The notes under the pieces were generated by a model. The model was given only the letters and a program-made list of their open reading frames with translations. It searched no databases and was not told the origin of the DNA. This document shows positions 49,473 to 57,724 of a stretch of DNA of 64,000 nt, one piece after another; the stretch's first letter is position 1; each line of letters opens with the position of its first letter. The DNA is taken from positions 962,334 through 1,026,333 of the forward strand of contig NZ_LGUE01000001.1 in assembly GCF_001274775.1 (NCBI RefSeq), written 5' to 3'. Made by a program: the position numbers and the translations under genes. Source of the stretch: Rossellomorea marisflavi. Its GTDB lineage: Bacteria; Bacillota; Bacilli; Bacillales; Bacillaceae_B.

Positions 49473-49874
49473 ATGATTGAAGTGAAAATGTCTCCCGTCA
49501 GTGACGGGGAACTTAGAAGAGGTGTCTTTGCTAAACAGGATATCCCAAAAGGAGAGCTGATTCATGAGGCTCCCGTGATTCCATACCCAAATGAAGAGCA
49601 TCACTATATTGAAAAGACCTTCTTGGCGGATTATGTGTTTGAGTATGGCATGAACCATACGGCACTTCTTCTCGGATATGGAATGCTTTTCAACCATTCT
49701 TATACCCCAAATACGATCTATGACATCAACTTTGATAATCATACATTCGATTTTTATGCGTATCGGGATATCAAAGCTGGCGAAGAGCTGTTTATCAACT
49801 ACAATGGTGAAGTCGATAATGACGATCCACTATGGTTTAACGAAAAAGAAAGTGACGACGAAGGGACCTCCTGA
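49473..49874 (+). CDS. SET-domain protein (lysine methyltransferase fold)
   Basis: A 133-residue, essentially pure SET domain. It has the N-terminal GVFAKQDIPKGELIHEAPV, the pseudoknot motifs LFNHSYTPNT and the AGEELFINYNGEV, including the Tyr of the active site; residues expected to bind SAM are kept. No post-SET zinc cysteines are present. SET proteins are known in some bacteria; in Bacillus their protein target is not known. The ATG 49473 has AGGTG upstream; the earlier in-frame TTG has no site. Convergent with an unknown gene. Confidence 0.8.
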   Translation: MIEVKMSPVSDGELRRGVFAKQDIPKGELIHEAPVIPYPNEEHHYIEKTFLADYVFEYGMNHTALLLGYGMLFNHSYTPNTIYDINFDNHTFDFYAYRDIKAGEELFINYNGEVDNDDPLWFNEKESDDEGTS

Positions 49875-49890
49875 TGGGTCCCTTCTTTTC
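49859..49890. terminator. Bidirectional terminator after the SET gene
   Basis: AAGGGACC and GGTCCCTT pair around the SET stop codon, followed by CTTTTCTT. Confidence 0.82.
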
Positions 49891-50742
49891 TTATCTGTAT
49901 ATGACCGGCGCTCCCCAGGAGCCTATCACCTGCTCCACCGTAAGAAGCTGCCAGGGATTGAACATCGTCTGTCCGTGCTTATTGAAAACAAATTCCTTAT
50001 TCAACGAATAGCACCCATGGATGATCATCCCTTCAGAATCCCTCCACACCAGGACCTCCTTTCCGGTTATATCCCCGACCTCCTCCCTCCCGGCCATCAG
50101 ATGATCGAGTTCCTCTGCCTGCATCCAATGATAGGGATCGGACGAAGCGTCGACGGCGAATGCGACTGCAGCCAGGCAGTTGGCGCCGTTCCTGTCGGGA
50201 AAAACATCAAGATACGGAATAAGATGCGGATATTCCCGCTGCATGAATGTTTTAAAAGATGAAGGAGCCCCTTTCCATGATGGTTGTTCATCTACCCACA
50301 TTCGGCTGTAGGCTCTTAGAAAGCCTTCCTTTTGATGCTCCTCAAGTGAACGCCAAAAAGCGATTGTAAAGAGTACGAGTTTCTTTCCGGCTCCTTTATA
50401 TAATGGCGGTACATGTTCACCAAACCATTCTTCCGTTTCTTCGTGATCAAATACTAAGCCCCTCCCGAGTTGCCATTGAATTTCGGCGATTCTCTGTCTG
50501 GCTTCATATGATAGCTCCTCAAATTCGCCTGGATGCATTTTTTTTACAAATACCCCTTCAGGAAGAGCCCACGTCAAATACGATGTTCTGATATCCAGTG
50601 AAAGATTGCTTTTCACTAACACGTCCATCTCTCCATAAGGAAAGTATTCATCGTTCGTGAAGAAAAACCAATCCACTTCCGGCAGGATCCGTGCTTTCCA
50701 TTGTTCAATGGTGTTCGAGGATAGAGCGTACCCTTCAGTCAT
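49891..50742 (-). CDS. Unknown protein with a Cys-His (NlpC/P60-like?) pattern
   Basis: A 283-residue cytosolic protein I do not recognise. The N half is rich in Trp, Tyr and acidic residues; the C half has NGANCLAAVAFAVDA (about 192-206) and IIHGCYSLNKEFVFNKHGQ (about 240-258), a Cys then His order with Asn or Gln that resembles papain-like NlpC/P60 folds. The Cys and His could be catalytic. Its start overlaps the stop of the upstream nucleotidyltransferase gene by eight bases, so they are coupled. No signal peptide. Confidence 0.65.
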   Translation of the reverse strand: MTEGYALSSNTIEQWKARILPEVDWFFFTNDEYFPYGEMDVLVKSNLSLDIRTSYLTWALPEGVFVKKMHPGEFEELSYEARQRIAEIQWQLGRGLVFDHEETEEWFGEHVPPLYKGAGKKLVLFTIAFWRSLEEHQKEGFLRAYSRMWVDEQPSWKGAPSSFKTFMQREYPHLIPYLDVFPDRNGANCLAAVAFAVDASSDPYHWMQAEELDHLMAGREEVGDITGKEVLVWRDSEGMIIHGCYSLNKEFVFNKHGQTMFNPWQLLTVEQVIGSWGAPVIYR

Positions 50743-51313
50743 AAAGCACTCCCCCTCTGGAAAAGACCTTCACCATCGGCCATTTTTTGTTCCATCCTTT
50801 TTCCTGTATTCTCTTCTCATAAACCGTGTATCCAGGTGGCATTTCTTTAAAATGCGGGGTCGGACGCACTTCCAAGTTGACAAGATCCTTGATTCCCCAA
50901 GGAGCAAGCAATTGGAGAGCCTGTGAATCATTCATTCGGACTGCTACACTCGTGGCTGTCTCAGGGAATTTCGAGATGGCATCGGCCGTGGAAGCATATG
51001 GCTCATCCCCATTCACCTCATGCATCCTTGCCTGATTCTTCACCGACCAAGGAGCATGGGGAACAGACTTCAGAAGCTGAAGTTCGATCTTTTTTTCCGT
51101 CTCTTCGTCGGTGTCACTAGTGTCATAATACACCACATCGATGTCATTCATTGGTTCCCGTCCCCGACCATGGAGATGATTCCACACTTTGTTTCGAACA
51201 AAACCTGCGCATACCCAGCAATCGGGGAGGCCTAATTCGGCTGTGACTTGGAGTATATTCATCATCCATGGATCATTTTTAATTATTTCGGTAATTTCCG
51301 ACTCTGTCTTCAT
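50735..51313 (-). CDS. Nucleotidyltransferase-like protein (DUF925/COG3575)
   Basis: A 192-residue protein with a nucleotidyltransferase-type core: VCAGFVRNKVWNHLHG, NDIDVVYYDTSDTDEETEKK and YASTADAISKFPETATSV. This matches the COG3575 family, in which the Asp pair of NDIDV sits where NTases bind metal. Function unknown. CGGGAGA lies before the ATG. Its end overlaps the start of the unknown 283-residue gene. Confidence 0.78.
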   Translation of the reverse strand: MKTESEITEIIKNDPWMMNILQVTAELGLPDCWVCAGFVRNKVWNHLHGRGREPMNDIDVVYYDTSDTDEETEKKIELQLLKSVPHAPWSVKNQARMHEVNGDEPYASTADAISKFPETATSVAVRMNDSQALQLLAPWGIKDLVNLEVRPTPHFKEMPPGYTVYEKRIQEKGWNKKWPMVKVFSRGGVLYD

Positions 51314-51337
51314 TTCAATCTCCCGTCTATGAGAAAA

Positions 51338-51368
51338 CAGGCACTCCCCTCAGTAGGGACTGCCTGTC
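51338..51368 (-). terminator. Terminator after the class B PBP gene
   Basis: ACAGGCA-TCCC and GGGA-TGCCTGT form the stem; on the minus strand TTTTCTC follows. Confidence 0.82.
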
Positions 51369-51371
51369 TGG

Positions 51372-53519
51372 TCATTCATCTGTCTCTATAACTTCTTTAT
51401 CTGTTGATTCGCTGTAATAACCCTTTTTCTCGTATTCCTTTTTCAACTCAAAGTATTTATCCATTGCTCGTTTAGCGATGGTTTTGTTGACATAAGGGTC
51501 CTTATCCTGATGAGATGCAGGGAGTACTACTGCAAACGACACTTCAGGATGTGAATACGGGGCGTACCCTACCAGAGTGGTGTTATAGGTTTCCAGGTTT
51601 TTTCCGCGTTCAGGGGCATAGTAGAATGCTTCAGCTGTACCTGACTTTGCGGCGGCATCGTAAGGAGCGTTGGCAAAGTTATTAGCCGTTCCATTCGCAC
51701 CATGGGCCACCCGGTAGAATCCTTGTTGGACGGAATGAATCTCTTCTTCAGAAGCATCAAGCCTATTTAGCACTTTAGACTCATGTTCATATAACAAGGA
51801 TCCTACTTTTTCACTCTCATAGTTCGGCTCTCTGATTTCCTTCATGATATGAGGCTGCATGCGGTATCCTCCATTGGCGATGGTGGATACATATTGAGCC
51901 AATTGCATTGGGGTATACGTATCGTATTGCCCAATGGCGAAGTCCATAAGGTTACCCGGCTTATATTCGGAACCCTGGAGCCCATCTGCTTCACCTGGAA
52001 GATCAATTTCCGTTTTGACTCCAAGACCAAACTGTTTAAAATGATTACGGAATGTATCAAAGGTTTCTCTTTTGATGTTCATCGGTTGATCTTTTTGATA
52101 TGTTACGCCGGCTACTTTAAACGCCGTTTTCCACATGTAAGCATTTGAGGACCATTCAAGTGCCTGCTTATCCGTCATGTACATGGCCCCTCTGCTTTGG
52201 TTGAACCATGAGCGTTTGACCGGAGTATCTTTTATCTGGATGGCTTCATCCAAAAGGGATTCGCCGATGGCCAGACTGTCTGTCATATACCCAGTCAAAA
52301 CGGTGGCCCCTTTCACAGCCGACCCCACTCCGTACTCCGAAGTAAACGTCCCAAGTGCATCATCCTGTAGTTCCACATTTCCGTCTTTATCATGACCATA
52401 TTTCTTCCCGACCATGGAAAGGATCTCACCCGTATAAGGATTCATCATAATCAGATAGGCACGATCAAGATACGGTGACTCCCAGCGCTTGGCAGCCTGC
52501 TTGCTTAACTCTTCTTCTACGATTGTTTCCAATTCTTTTTGAAGCTTCAGATCAATGGTAAGGTAGACGTCCTTTCCGCTATGCCCTTCTTTAATCATCT
52601 GAGAGTCAATGACGCTTCCGTTTTTGGTGATGTGTTCAATCTCCTCTTTTTTTCCTTTCAAGAGACTCTCATATTCTGATTCGAAATAGCTGGTTCCTAC
52701 CCGGTCGTTCATGGCGTACCCTTTGGATTTGAAGTCATCTACCAGTTCTGTAGGGATTCCTTGTTCCGTCGTTGATACCTTACCTAAGATTGATCGCAAT
52801 GTACTGTCCTGGACATACTTCCTCTCCCAGTCCGTAGTAACATTCACCCCTGGAAGACTTGACAGGTTTTCGCTTACCCTGGCCATCTCTTCATCACTGA
52901 CGTTTTTATTTTTGACAATCTTCGGCGTCAGGGCATATCCGGTATTGAACTGGCGGAAGATAGCGAGTACTTTCAATTCCTCATTTGTAAAAGCCTTCAG
53001 TTCATCTTTAGGGATTCTATCTAGTTGCATTTCATACGCTTTTTTGTTTCGTTCATCCTCGTCCATCTCTTCATTGGCTTCCAATTTAGCCAATTCATCC
53101 TTCGTGACGAGCTCAGCGGCTTTTTCCTTATTTCGGAGTAGCCAGTAATCCTGTTTGTCACGAGGGTTAATGCTCTCGATCACTTTTTCGTCGATATCAA
53201 TCAGTTTGGAGAGGTTTTCAGCTACTTCCAGCATTTCTTTAGATTTTGTCGACTGAGTGCTCGTATACGTAATGGCATTCATGGGGACGTTATCGACAAT
53301 CACATTCCGGTAGCGGTCATAGATCTTGCCTCGGGGTGGATTGCCGTTATCCGACTTGACGTTTTCCGTTCTCGATACTTCCGCTTCATATTGACTTCCT
53401 TTGACAATTTGGACGACACCTAGTCGGAGAATGAGCATGGAGAACAGAAAAAACACGGAAACGAACAGCAGATTCATCCGGACCGTCGTCTGATTTTTTT
53501 TCGCTTTCTTTTCCTTCAT
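51372..53519 (-). CDS. pbpA: Class B penicillin-binding protein (PBP2A/PbpH type)
   Basis: A 715-residue transpeptidase of the elongation machinery. Membrane anchor at 14-35, dimerisation domain with PPRGKIYDR (61-69), and transpeptidase domain with Ser400-x-x-Lys403 (SAVK), Ser457-Ser-Asn459 and Lys625-Ser-Gly627. Length and the long Lys/Glu-rich inserted region (130-180) match B. subtilis PbpA (716). It cross-links lateral wall with RodA-type glycosyltransferase. The start ATG follows AAAGGGGT in the region shared with the divergent Spo0M-like gene. PbpH is the alternative name for a paralogue. Confidence 0.88.
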   Translation of the reverse strand: MKEKKAKKNQTTVRMNLLFVSVFFLFSMLILRLGVVQIVKGSQYEAEVSRTENVKSDNGNPPRGKIYDRYRNVIVDNVPMNAITYTSTQSTKSKEMLEVAENLSKLIDIDEKVIESINPRDKQDYWLLRNKEKAAELVTKDELAKLEANEEMDEDERNKKAYEMQLDRIPKDELKAFTNEELKVLAIFRQFNTGYALTPKIVKNKNVSDEEMARVSENLSSLPGVNVTTDWERKYVQDSTLRSILGKVSTTEQGIPTELVDDFKSKGYAMNDRVGTSYFESEYESLLKGKKEEIEHITKNGSVIDSQMIKEGHSGKDVYLTIDLKLQKELETIVEEELSKQAAKRWESPYLDRAYLIMMNPYTGEILSMVGKKYGHDKDGNVELQDDALGTFTSEYGVGSAVKGATVLTGYMTDSLAIGESLLDEAIQIKDTPVKRSWFNQSRGAMYMTDKQALEWSSNAYMWKTAFKVAGVTYQKDQPMNIKRETFDTFRNHFKQFGLGVKTEIDLPGEADGLQGSEYKPGNLMDFAIGQYDTYTPMQLAQYVSTIANGGYRMQPHIMKEIREPNYESEKVGSLLYEHESKVLNRLDASEEEIHSVQQGFYRVAHGANGTANNFANAPYDAAAKSGTAEAFYYAPERGKNLETYNTTLVGYAPYSHPEVSFAVVLPASHQDKDPYVNKTIAKRAMDKYFELKKEYEKKGYYSESTDKEVIETDE

Positions 53520-53682
53520 TCGATAACCCCTTTGTACGTTATATTCACTACCTGCGCGTCCGGCAGATAAGACTTCTTCCGCTTCCTATTGTATAGAAAG
53601 TCACCCTATTAATCTACCTCTATTTTACAACTATTCCATTATATTTTATATTTTCATGAGGTTAGTGAGCTTAATCGAAAAA

Positions 53683-53727
53683 TGTCGAAAATCTAGTGTA
53701 GACATCGTTGATTTCTTTCTTTACAAT
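53683..53727 (+). promoter_or_regulatory. Promoter of the first Spo0M-like gene with a Spo0A box
   Basis: TGTCGAA at 53683-53689 is a perfect Spo0A box. Just downstream TAGACA (53699-53704) and TACAAT (53722-53727) are 17 bases apart, a good sigma-A-type promoter. The box lies 10 bases upstream of the -35. Confidence 0.6.
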
Positions 53728-53793
53728 ATAGCTTTGTTAGAGGATAATTCTGCCCATGATCAGATAAATATTATAAAGAAAGCGAGGGTGAGA

Positions 53794-54186
53794 ATGATGT
53801 TTGCAAAGTTGATGTGTAAGATGGGGATCGGTGCTGCGAAGATCGATCTTGTATTGCATCGTTCTGCCTATTGTCCAGGAGAACTTATTAAAGGGGAATA
53901 CGAACTGATCGGCGGTAAAGTCGACCAGAAGCTGAAAAGGATCGAGACCGATCTGCTTCAATACAATGAAAAGACCGAGTGTTCATCCATCCTTCACCAG
54001 AATACGATCCTGAGCTCTTCCATTATGAAAGCAGGAGAGCAACGAAAAATTCAATTTGCCTGCCGACTGGCAGATACATTCCCTCCAAGTAAAGAGGGCA
54101 TCTCGTATAAATTTGTTACTCGTCTCATTTTTGAAGAAGGCATGCATCGAAAAGATCATGACAGCTTCCAAATCATACCTGATTAA
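53794..54186 (+). CDS. Half-length Spo0M-like protein (arrestin-like domain), copy 1
   Basis: A 130-residue protein matching the N-terminal arrestin-like half of Spo0M: MCKMGIGAAKIDLVLHRSAY, PGELIKGEYELIGGKVDQK and LRIETDLL-type strands. B. subtilis Spo0M (sporulation-control protein) is about 258 residues, so the C-terminal half is missing here. Spo0M proteins act at early sporulation in an unclear way. GAGGGTGA precedes the ATG pair at 53794/53797. It is divergent from pbpA and ends in a terminator. Confidence 0.78.
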   Translation: MMFAKLMCKMGIGAAKIDLVLHRSAYCPGELIKGEYELIGGKVDQKLKRIETDLLQYNEKTECSSILHQNTILSSSIMKAGEQRKIQFACRLADTFPPSKEGISYKFVTRLIFEEGMHRKDHDSFQIIPD

Positions 54187-54190
54187 AAAC

Positions 54191-54225
54191 CAAGGGTGTT
54201 CCGGTTCAACCGGAACACCCTTTTT
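54191..54225. terminator. Bidirectional terminator between Spo0M-like and NTase genes
   Basis: AAGGGTGTTCCGGTT and AACCGGAACACCCTT form a perfect 15-bp stem with minimal loop, followed by T residues. Confidence 0.92.
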
Positions 54226-54232
54226 AGTATAG

Positions 54233-54961
54233 TCAGGAGAATGGCCCGACTAAGGGTTTCCCGATTGAGAATCCCTCGAACAAGCGGCCACCGAACGGAC
54301 TGAGAGCTTGATTCACCAGAGTGATCACCCCTCTTTTCTCCCCATGTTTGTAATAGGAATCGAATGCATCGACAAAACGTAGTGCATACTCAGGGTCAAA
54401 CTCCTTCAGTGCCCTCACAATCCATTTTGAACTGCCGATCCAACAACCACTGGTCCTCAGGACAAATTCATGTAGTAGTTCTGCCAGATGGCCGGCAATG
54501 AACAATCCTTCTCCCCGGTCGGTACATCCGTTGAAATCATCGAGGGCATCGGTTAGAAAATACCGCTTCCTATCAATGGTATCTTCATCCCAGCGTTCTG
54601 GTCCGGCACTGAGAAGCCTGTTTGCGGTAGCCTTTAATGAGTCGAGGGTTTGATTGCCTGTTAGAGGCAGCCCTTCTGAGATCATCCGCGGGAGCGATGG
54701 CCTGCCGCGGAGACAATCATCTCTGAAGAAGTCCAGTATCCCCGTCGGGGTGTGGACAAATAGTTCAACCGGCCACCCCTGCCACATCAGGCTTTCCCTG
54801 TATGAAGAGGAGAGTTCGTTGATCACGACGACGATATCCAAATCAGAAGTGGCCGTGTCCTGTCCTCTCACCACACTTCCACTTAATACGGCTGCCTCAC
54901 ATGAAGGGAACCGGATACGGATCAATTCTTTAGCAGACTCTAGGGCACGCTCGATGGTCAT
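54233..54961 (-). CDS. MNT-type nucleotidyltransferase domain protein
   Basis: A 242-residue protein with an N-terminal nucleotidyltransferase domain: AVLSGSVVRGQDTATSDLD carries the Gly28-Ser29 and Asp40/Asp42 metal-binding motif. The rest is helical (C-terminal HLAELLHEFVL, SKWIVRALKEF), as in aminoglycoside adenylyltransferase or KNTase-like proteins. Target unknown; resistance is possible but cannot be claimed. GGAGGTG is seven bases before the ATG. The gene starts inside the end of the next upstream gene (ATGA overlap). Confidence 0.8.
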   Translation of the reverse strand: MTIERALESAKELIRIRFPSCEAAVLSGSVVRGQDTATSDLDIVVVINELSSSYRESLMWQGWPVELFVHTPTGILDFFRDDCLRGRPSLPRMISEGLPLTGNQTLDSLKATANRLLSAGPERWDEDTIDRKRYFLTDALDDFNGCTDRGEGLFIAGHLAELLHEFVLRTSGCWIGSSKWIVRALKEFDPEYALRFVDAFDSYYKHGEKRGVITLVNQALSPFGGRLFEGFSIGKPLVGPFS

Positions 54962-55596
54962 CGTTGCACCTCCGGGTGAGGAAGTACATACGCTACCGTC
55001 CCCTCAATTCCTTTATCCTCCAGCAGCTGAACGACAGTTCTCATGTCACGCTCTTCCGTGAGTACTACGTAATTCGGCTGGAAGATCCCCCGTTTCAATA
55101 GGAGGCTGACCTTATAACTATTGTTCAATCGTTCGTCCAACCCATATAATTCGTGCCACTTCACGATCTTCTCCACTTTATAGCCCTTCACCTTATTCCA
55201 CGAGAAGAATCTGCCATTTAAAATGACGCCATCATTCAACAGATAGATGTTACCCTGATGCCGGATCATGACAAGGAAGGTAAAGAAGATATAACCAAAA
55301 TTAATGAATGAACCATGCAAAAAATCCATTCCGAATACCAGGATGAATAGAATGCTCATCAGCAGGATGAGGGCAGGCGTTCCCCAGTGGAGGATCCGAT
55401 AGGATTTAGAGCGTTTATCAAGTGGGATCATGGGCTCCCACCTGTCAGGGACGATAATATTATCTAATTTCGTTTGTGCTGAAGGATAATAGGCTTCGTC
55501 TGAACGTTCAACCGCTTTTTTTATATTCAGGCGATAAGAAATCATATAAATGATACAAAAAAGATAGATGATGCTGAAACCGATGCTGATCCACAT
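54958..55596 (-). CDS. Membrane protein of unknown function
   Basis: A 212-residue protein: one N-terminal membrane segment (5-22), a hydrophilic stretch (27-72) and two central membrane segments (75-92 and 97-117). After that comes a beta-rich cytosolic part with RHQGNIYLLNDGVILNGRFF and SWNKVKGYKVEKI, reminiscent of bacterial PH-like (YdbS/YvbT, DUF5673-type) domains. Family not recognised with certainty. Its last base triplet overlaps the nucleotidyltransferase start (ATGA), so the two are coupled. Confidence 0.65.
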   Translation of the reverse strand: MWISIGFSIIYLFCIIYMISYRLNIKKAVERSDEAYYPSAQTKLDNIIVPDRWEPMIPLDKRSKSYRILHWGTPALILLMSILFILVFGMDFLHGSFINFGYIFFTFLVMIRHQGNIYLLNDGVILNGRFFSWNKVKGYKVEKIVKWHELYGLDERLNNSYKVSLLLKRGIFQPNYVVLTEERDMRTVVQLLEDKGIEGTVAYVLPHPEVQR

Positions 55597-55759
55597 GTTG
55601 ACTCCCCCAATTTATGTATGGTTTCTTCTATATACGATATAGCGGGTGGAAAAGTTTCACTTGGGGGTATCATCCATTTTTTAAAACTGAATCATGTGCA
55701 CAGACGCATTCAGTGGACATGCATATACTGTACTAGATAACAAGACAGGAGGTGAATAT

Positions 55760-56197
55760 ATGGGAATTTTTCTTGATGCGCGTACTTCACAGAATGCGAG
55801 CACGTATGGACAGATTTCAACACCGATCCTTGTAGGTCAAAATAGTCTTTTCGGAGTTGTGGGTCTGGACGTGACGAAAGCAACCGTTGGACAGATCAGG
55901 GTTCAATTCGAAGGAACGATGGCTGTTCAGCTGCCTTTGCTCCCAATTGCGACGAACGTTGATATCACCATCATCCGTGGTACACAACAATCTGGTTTAA
56001 TTACAGTGTATACAGCCAGGCAAGTTTTGGATTTATCCATTGTAGGTCCACAATTGATCACATTCGCTGGCGCTGACTTCAATCCTGGAATCCCTGCGAG
56101 TGGTCCACTGGTTTACTCCGCCTATGTCAGTGCCACAGCATTGGGTACTGTCAGGGTAGGTCCTGAAAGTTTCACGGCATTGGCTACCGCCGGCTAA
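55760..56197 (+). CDS. Beta-rich protein of unknown function, possible spore-surface type
   Basis: A 145-residue protein without Cys, Lys-poor, rich in Val, Ile, Thr, Ala and Gly, predicted as repeating beta strands (VQLPLLPIATNVDITIIRG, SGLITVYTARQVLDLSIVG, LVYSAYVSATALGTVRVGP). No signal peptide. The composition and short strands recall jelly-roll C-terminal domains of exosporium/BclA-type proteins, which is inference. The start has a perfect ribosome site (CAGGAGGTGAATAT). Upstream, CATATACTG at 55725-55733 with AC 16-18 bases before resembles a sigma-K promoter with one deviation. Confidence 0.6.
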   Translation: MGIFLDARTSQNASTYGQISTPILVGQNSLFGVVGLDVTKATVGQIRVQFEGTMAVQLPLLPIATNVDITIIRGTQQSGLITVYTARQVLDLSIVGPQLITFAGADFNPGIPASGPLVYSAYVSATALGTVRVGPESFTALATAG

Positions 56198-56305
56198 TCC
56201 GTGACTGGACAAGCAAGACCAGCATAGATCATGCATTACCCACCTTCCTCCCTAGATAAACGAACGGAACGGAGTGCTTCCTTCGCTGCAGAGGGAGTAC
56301 TCCAT

Positions 56306-56348
56306 AAAAAAACCGCCAGACTGGGTATCCAGGCTGGCGGTCTTTTTT
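56306..56348. terminator. Bidirectional terminator between beta-rich gene and azoR
   Basis: AACCGCCAG and CTGG pair with CCAG and CTGGCGGT across GTAT, with A and T runs on the two sides. Confidence 0.88.
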
Positions 56349-56358
56349 GTTTCAACTA

Positions 56359-56994
56359 TTAGAATGTTTTCGCAAGGTCTTTTGCACGGGCAATTCCGTT
56401 TTCTTTGATTTCTTGCGCTTTTTCAGGCATAGCGTTGTGTCCTTCGATGAAGAGACCTTCGAAGCTAGGCACACCGTAGAACTGCATGATGAGTTCAAGG
56501 TAGCGATGTCCCATTTCCATTGCTGCTGCAGGACCTTCAGAGTAGATACCGCCGCGCGCTTGGATGTGCAGGGCTTTTTTGTCTGTTAGGAGTCCAACAG
56601 GGCCGTGCTCGGTGTATTTGAATGATTTGCCCGCAACAGAGACAGAATCAATGTACGCTTTCATAACTGGAGGGAAAGAGAAGTTCCAGAATGGTGTAAC
56701 GAAAACATATTTGTCGGCTGCAACGAACTGATCAGATAGTTCGTTCAGGCGTGCTACTTTTGCTTGCTCTTCAGCAGACAATGCGTTGAACTCGCTTCCG
56801 CTTTGAAGTTTGCCCCATCCGCTGAATACATCTGCATCGATGTGAGGGATGTTTTCTTTGTAAAGGTCGATATGAACAACCTCATCTGATGGATTGGCTT
56901 CTTTGTAAGAATCGATGAATGCTTTACCTGCTGCCATACTGAATGAAGCAGACTCATCATGTGGATGTGCAGTGATGTACAATACTTTTGACAT
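56359..56994 (-). CDS. azoR: FMN-dependent NADH azoreductase
   Basis: A 211-residue flavodoxin-fold azoreductase. [20 protein letters not shown] binds FMN phosphate; [20 protein letters not shown] and [20 protein letters not shown] complete the flavin site. It reduces quinones and azo compounds by two electrons using NADH. In B. subtilis AzoR1/AzoR2 protect against quinones and catechols and are repressed by MhqR/YodB; the upstream site fits MhqR. AAAGGA lies before the ATG, with a long spacer. Confidence 0.92.
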   Translation of the reverse strand: MSKVLYITAHPHDESASFSMAAGKAFIDSYKEANPSDEVVHIDLYKENIPHIDADVFSGWGKLQSGSEFNALSAEEQAKVARLNELSDQFVAADKYVFVTPFWNFSFPPVMKAYIDSVSVAGKSFKYTEHGPVGLLTDKKALHIQARGGIYSEGPAAAMEMGHRYLELIMQFYGVPSFEGLFIEGHNAMPEKAQEIKENGIARAKDLAKTF

Positions 56995-57037
56995 GTGTGT
57001 ATTCGTTCCTTTCTTTTCTTGGGAGTTAATACCTCGT

Positions 57038-57101
57038 ATATCTTGAACTGAGATATTCTTAATTCGAGATTAATCATATAAGATATTCGTTCCGATTGCA
57101 A
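57038..57101 (-). promoter_or_regulatory. azoR promoter with MhqR-like operators
   Basis: On the minus strand TTGCAA (57096-57101) and TATGAT (57073-57078) are 17 bases apart. Downstream, at the start of the transcript, are ATCTCGAATTAAGAATA (57055-57071) and the perfect 6-7-6 inverted repeat ATATCT/AGATAT (57038-57056). Both resemble the MhqR operator half ATCTCGAA-TTCGAGAT. Confidence 0.6.
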
Positions 57102-57178
57102 GCCATAAGTTTGCGAAGGGATGGAATATGGTTGAAATCTCTAACACAAGAATTCATTTTACCAGCGAAGCAAAAAAG

Positions 57179-57206
57179 AAAAATCAGTCTTTTGACTGAC
57201 TCTTCT
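57179..57206 (-). terminator. Terminator after the DUF1801 gene
   Basis: TCAGTC and GACTGA pair around TTTT; on the minus strand TTTTTCTTTTTT follows. Confidence 0.75.
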
Positions 57207-57638
57207 TCACTCGTTTGAAGGATATTTGGTTTGAAGTTGATGGATTGATAACCGGATCAGTTCTTTCAGAATGTCCGTGTCTACGTCACTTAACCGATTG
57301 ATATACACACAGCCCTTTCCGCTTGTGTGTTTGCCAAGTTTCGATAAGAGTTTGTCTTTATCAGTTCCCGTACAGCCCAGATAGATAGAAATCTTGGATT
57401 TGCGCGGTGAAAATCCTGCCAGTGCCGCATCTCCTTCATGCCCGCTTGCATACGTATAGTGGTAGGATCCAAATCCAATGATGCTTTTCCCCCACAGCTT
57501 CCCTTCGAAACCTGATGCTTCAGTAAAGAGATCCAGCAGTTTGAAGGCATCCTCCCTTCGTTTCTCAGGCACGGATATTTCCATGTATTCCATCACGTCG
57601 TCATCCATTTCCTTCGTTTTCAATACGTACAATATCAT
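57207..57638 (-). CDS. DUF1801 domain protein
   Basis: A 143-residue protein of the DUF1801 (YdhG/YjbR-like) family: MEISVPEKRREDAFKLLDLF, KLWGKSIIGFGSYHYTYASG, LAGFSPRKSKISIYLGC and KHTSGKGCVYINRLSDVDTDILKELI. The fold resembles iron-chaperone frataxin-like YdhG proteins; function unproven. The start is uncertain: ATG 57638 almost touches GGGAGGG, while TTG 57632 has better spacing. Confidence 0.8.
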   Translation of the reverse strand: MILYVLKTKEMDDDVMEYMEISVPEKRREDAFKLLDLFTEASGFEGKLWGKSIIGFGSYHYTYASGHEGDAALAGFSPRKSKISIYLGCTGTDKDKLLSKLGKHTSGKGCVYINRLSDVDTDILKELIRLSIHQLQTKYPSNE

Positions 57639-57692
57639 CCCTCCCTATCTTGTTTATACGACATTTTCTGTATCTGTACCTTCCTATACACA

Positions 57693-57718
57693 AAAAAACC
57701 CGGAATATATCCGGGCTT
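57693..57718 (-). terminator. Terminator after the amidase gene
   Basis: CCCGGA and TCCGGG pair; on the minus strand TTTTTTTG follows. Confidence 0.8.
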
Positions 57719-57724
57719 TCCTGA

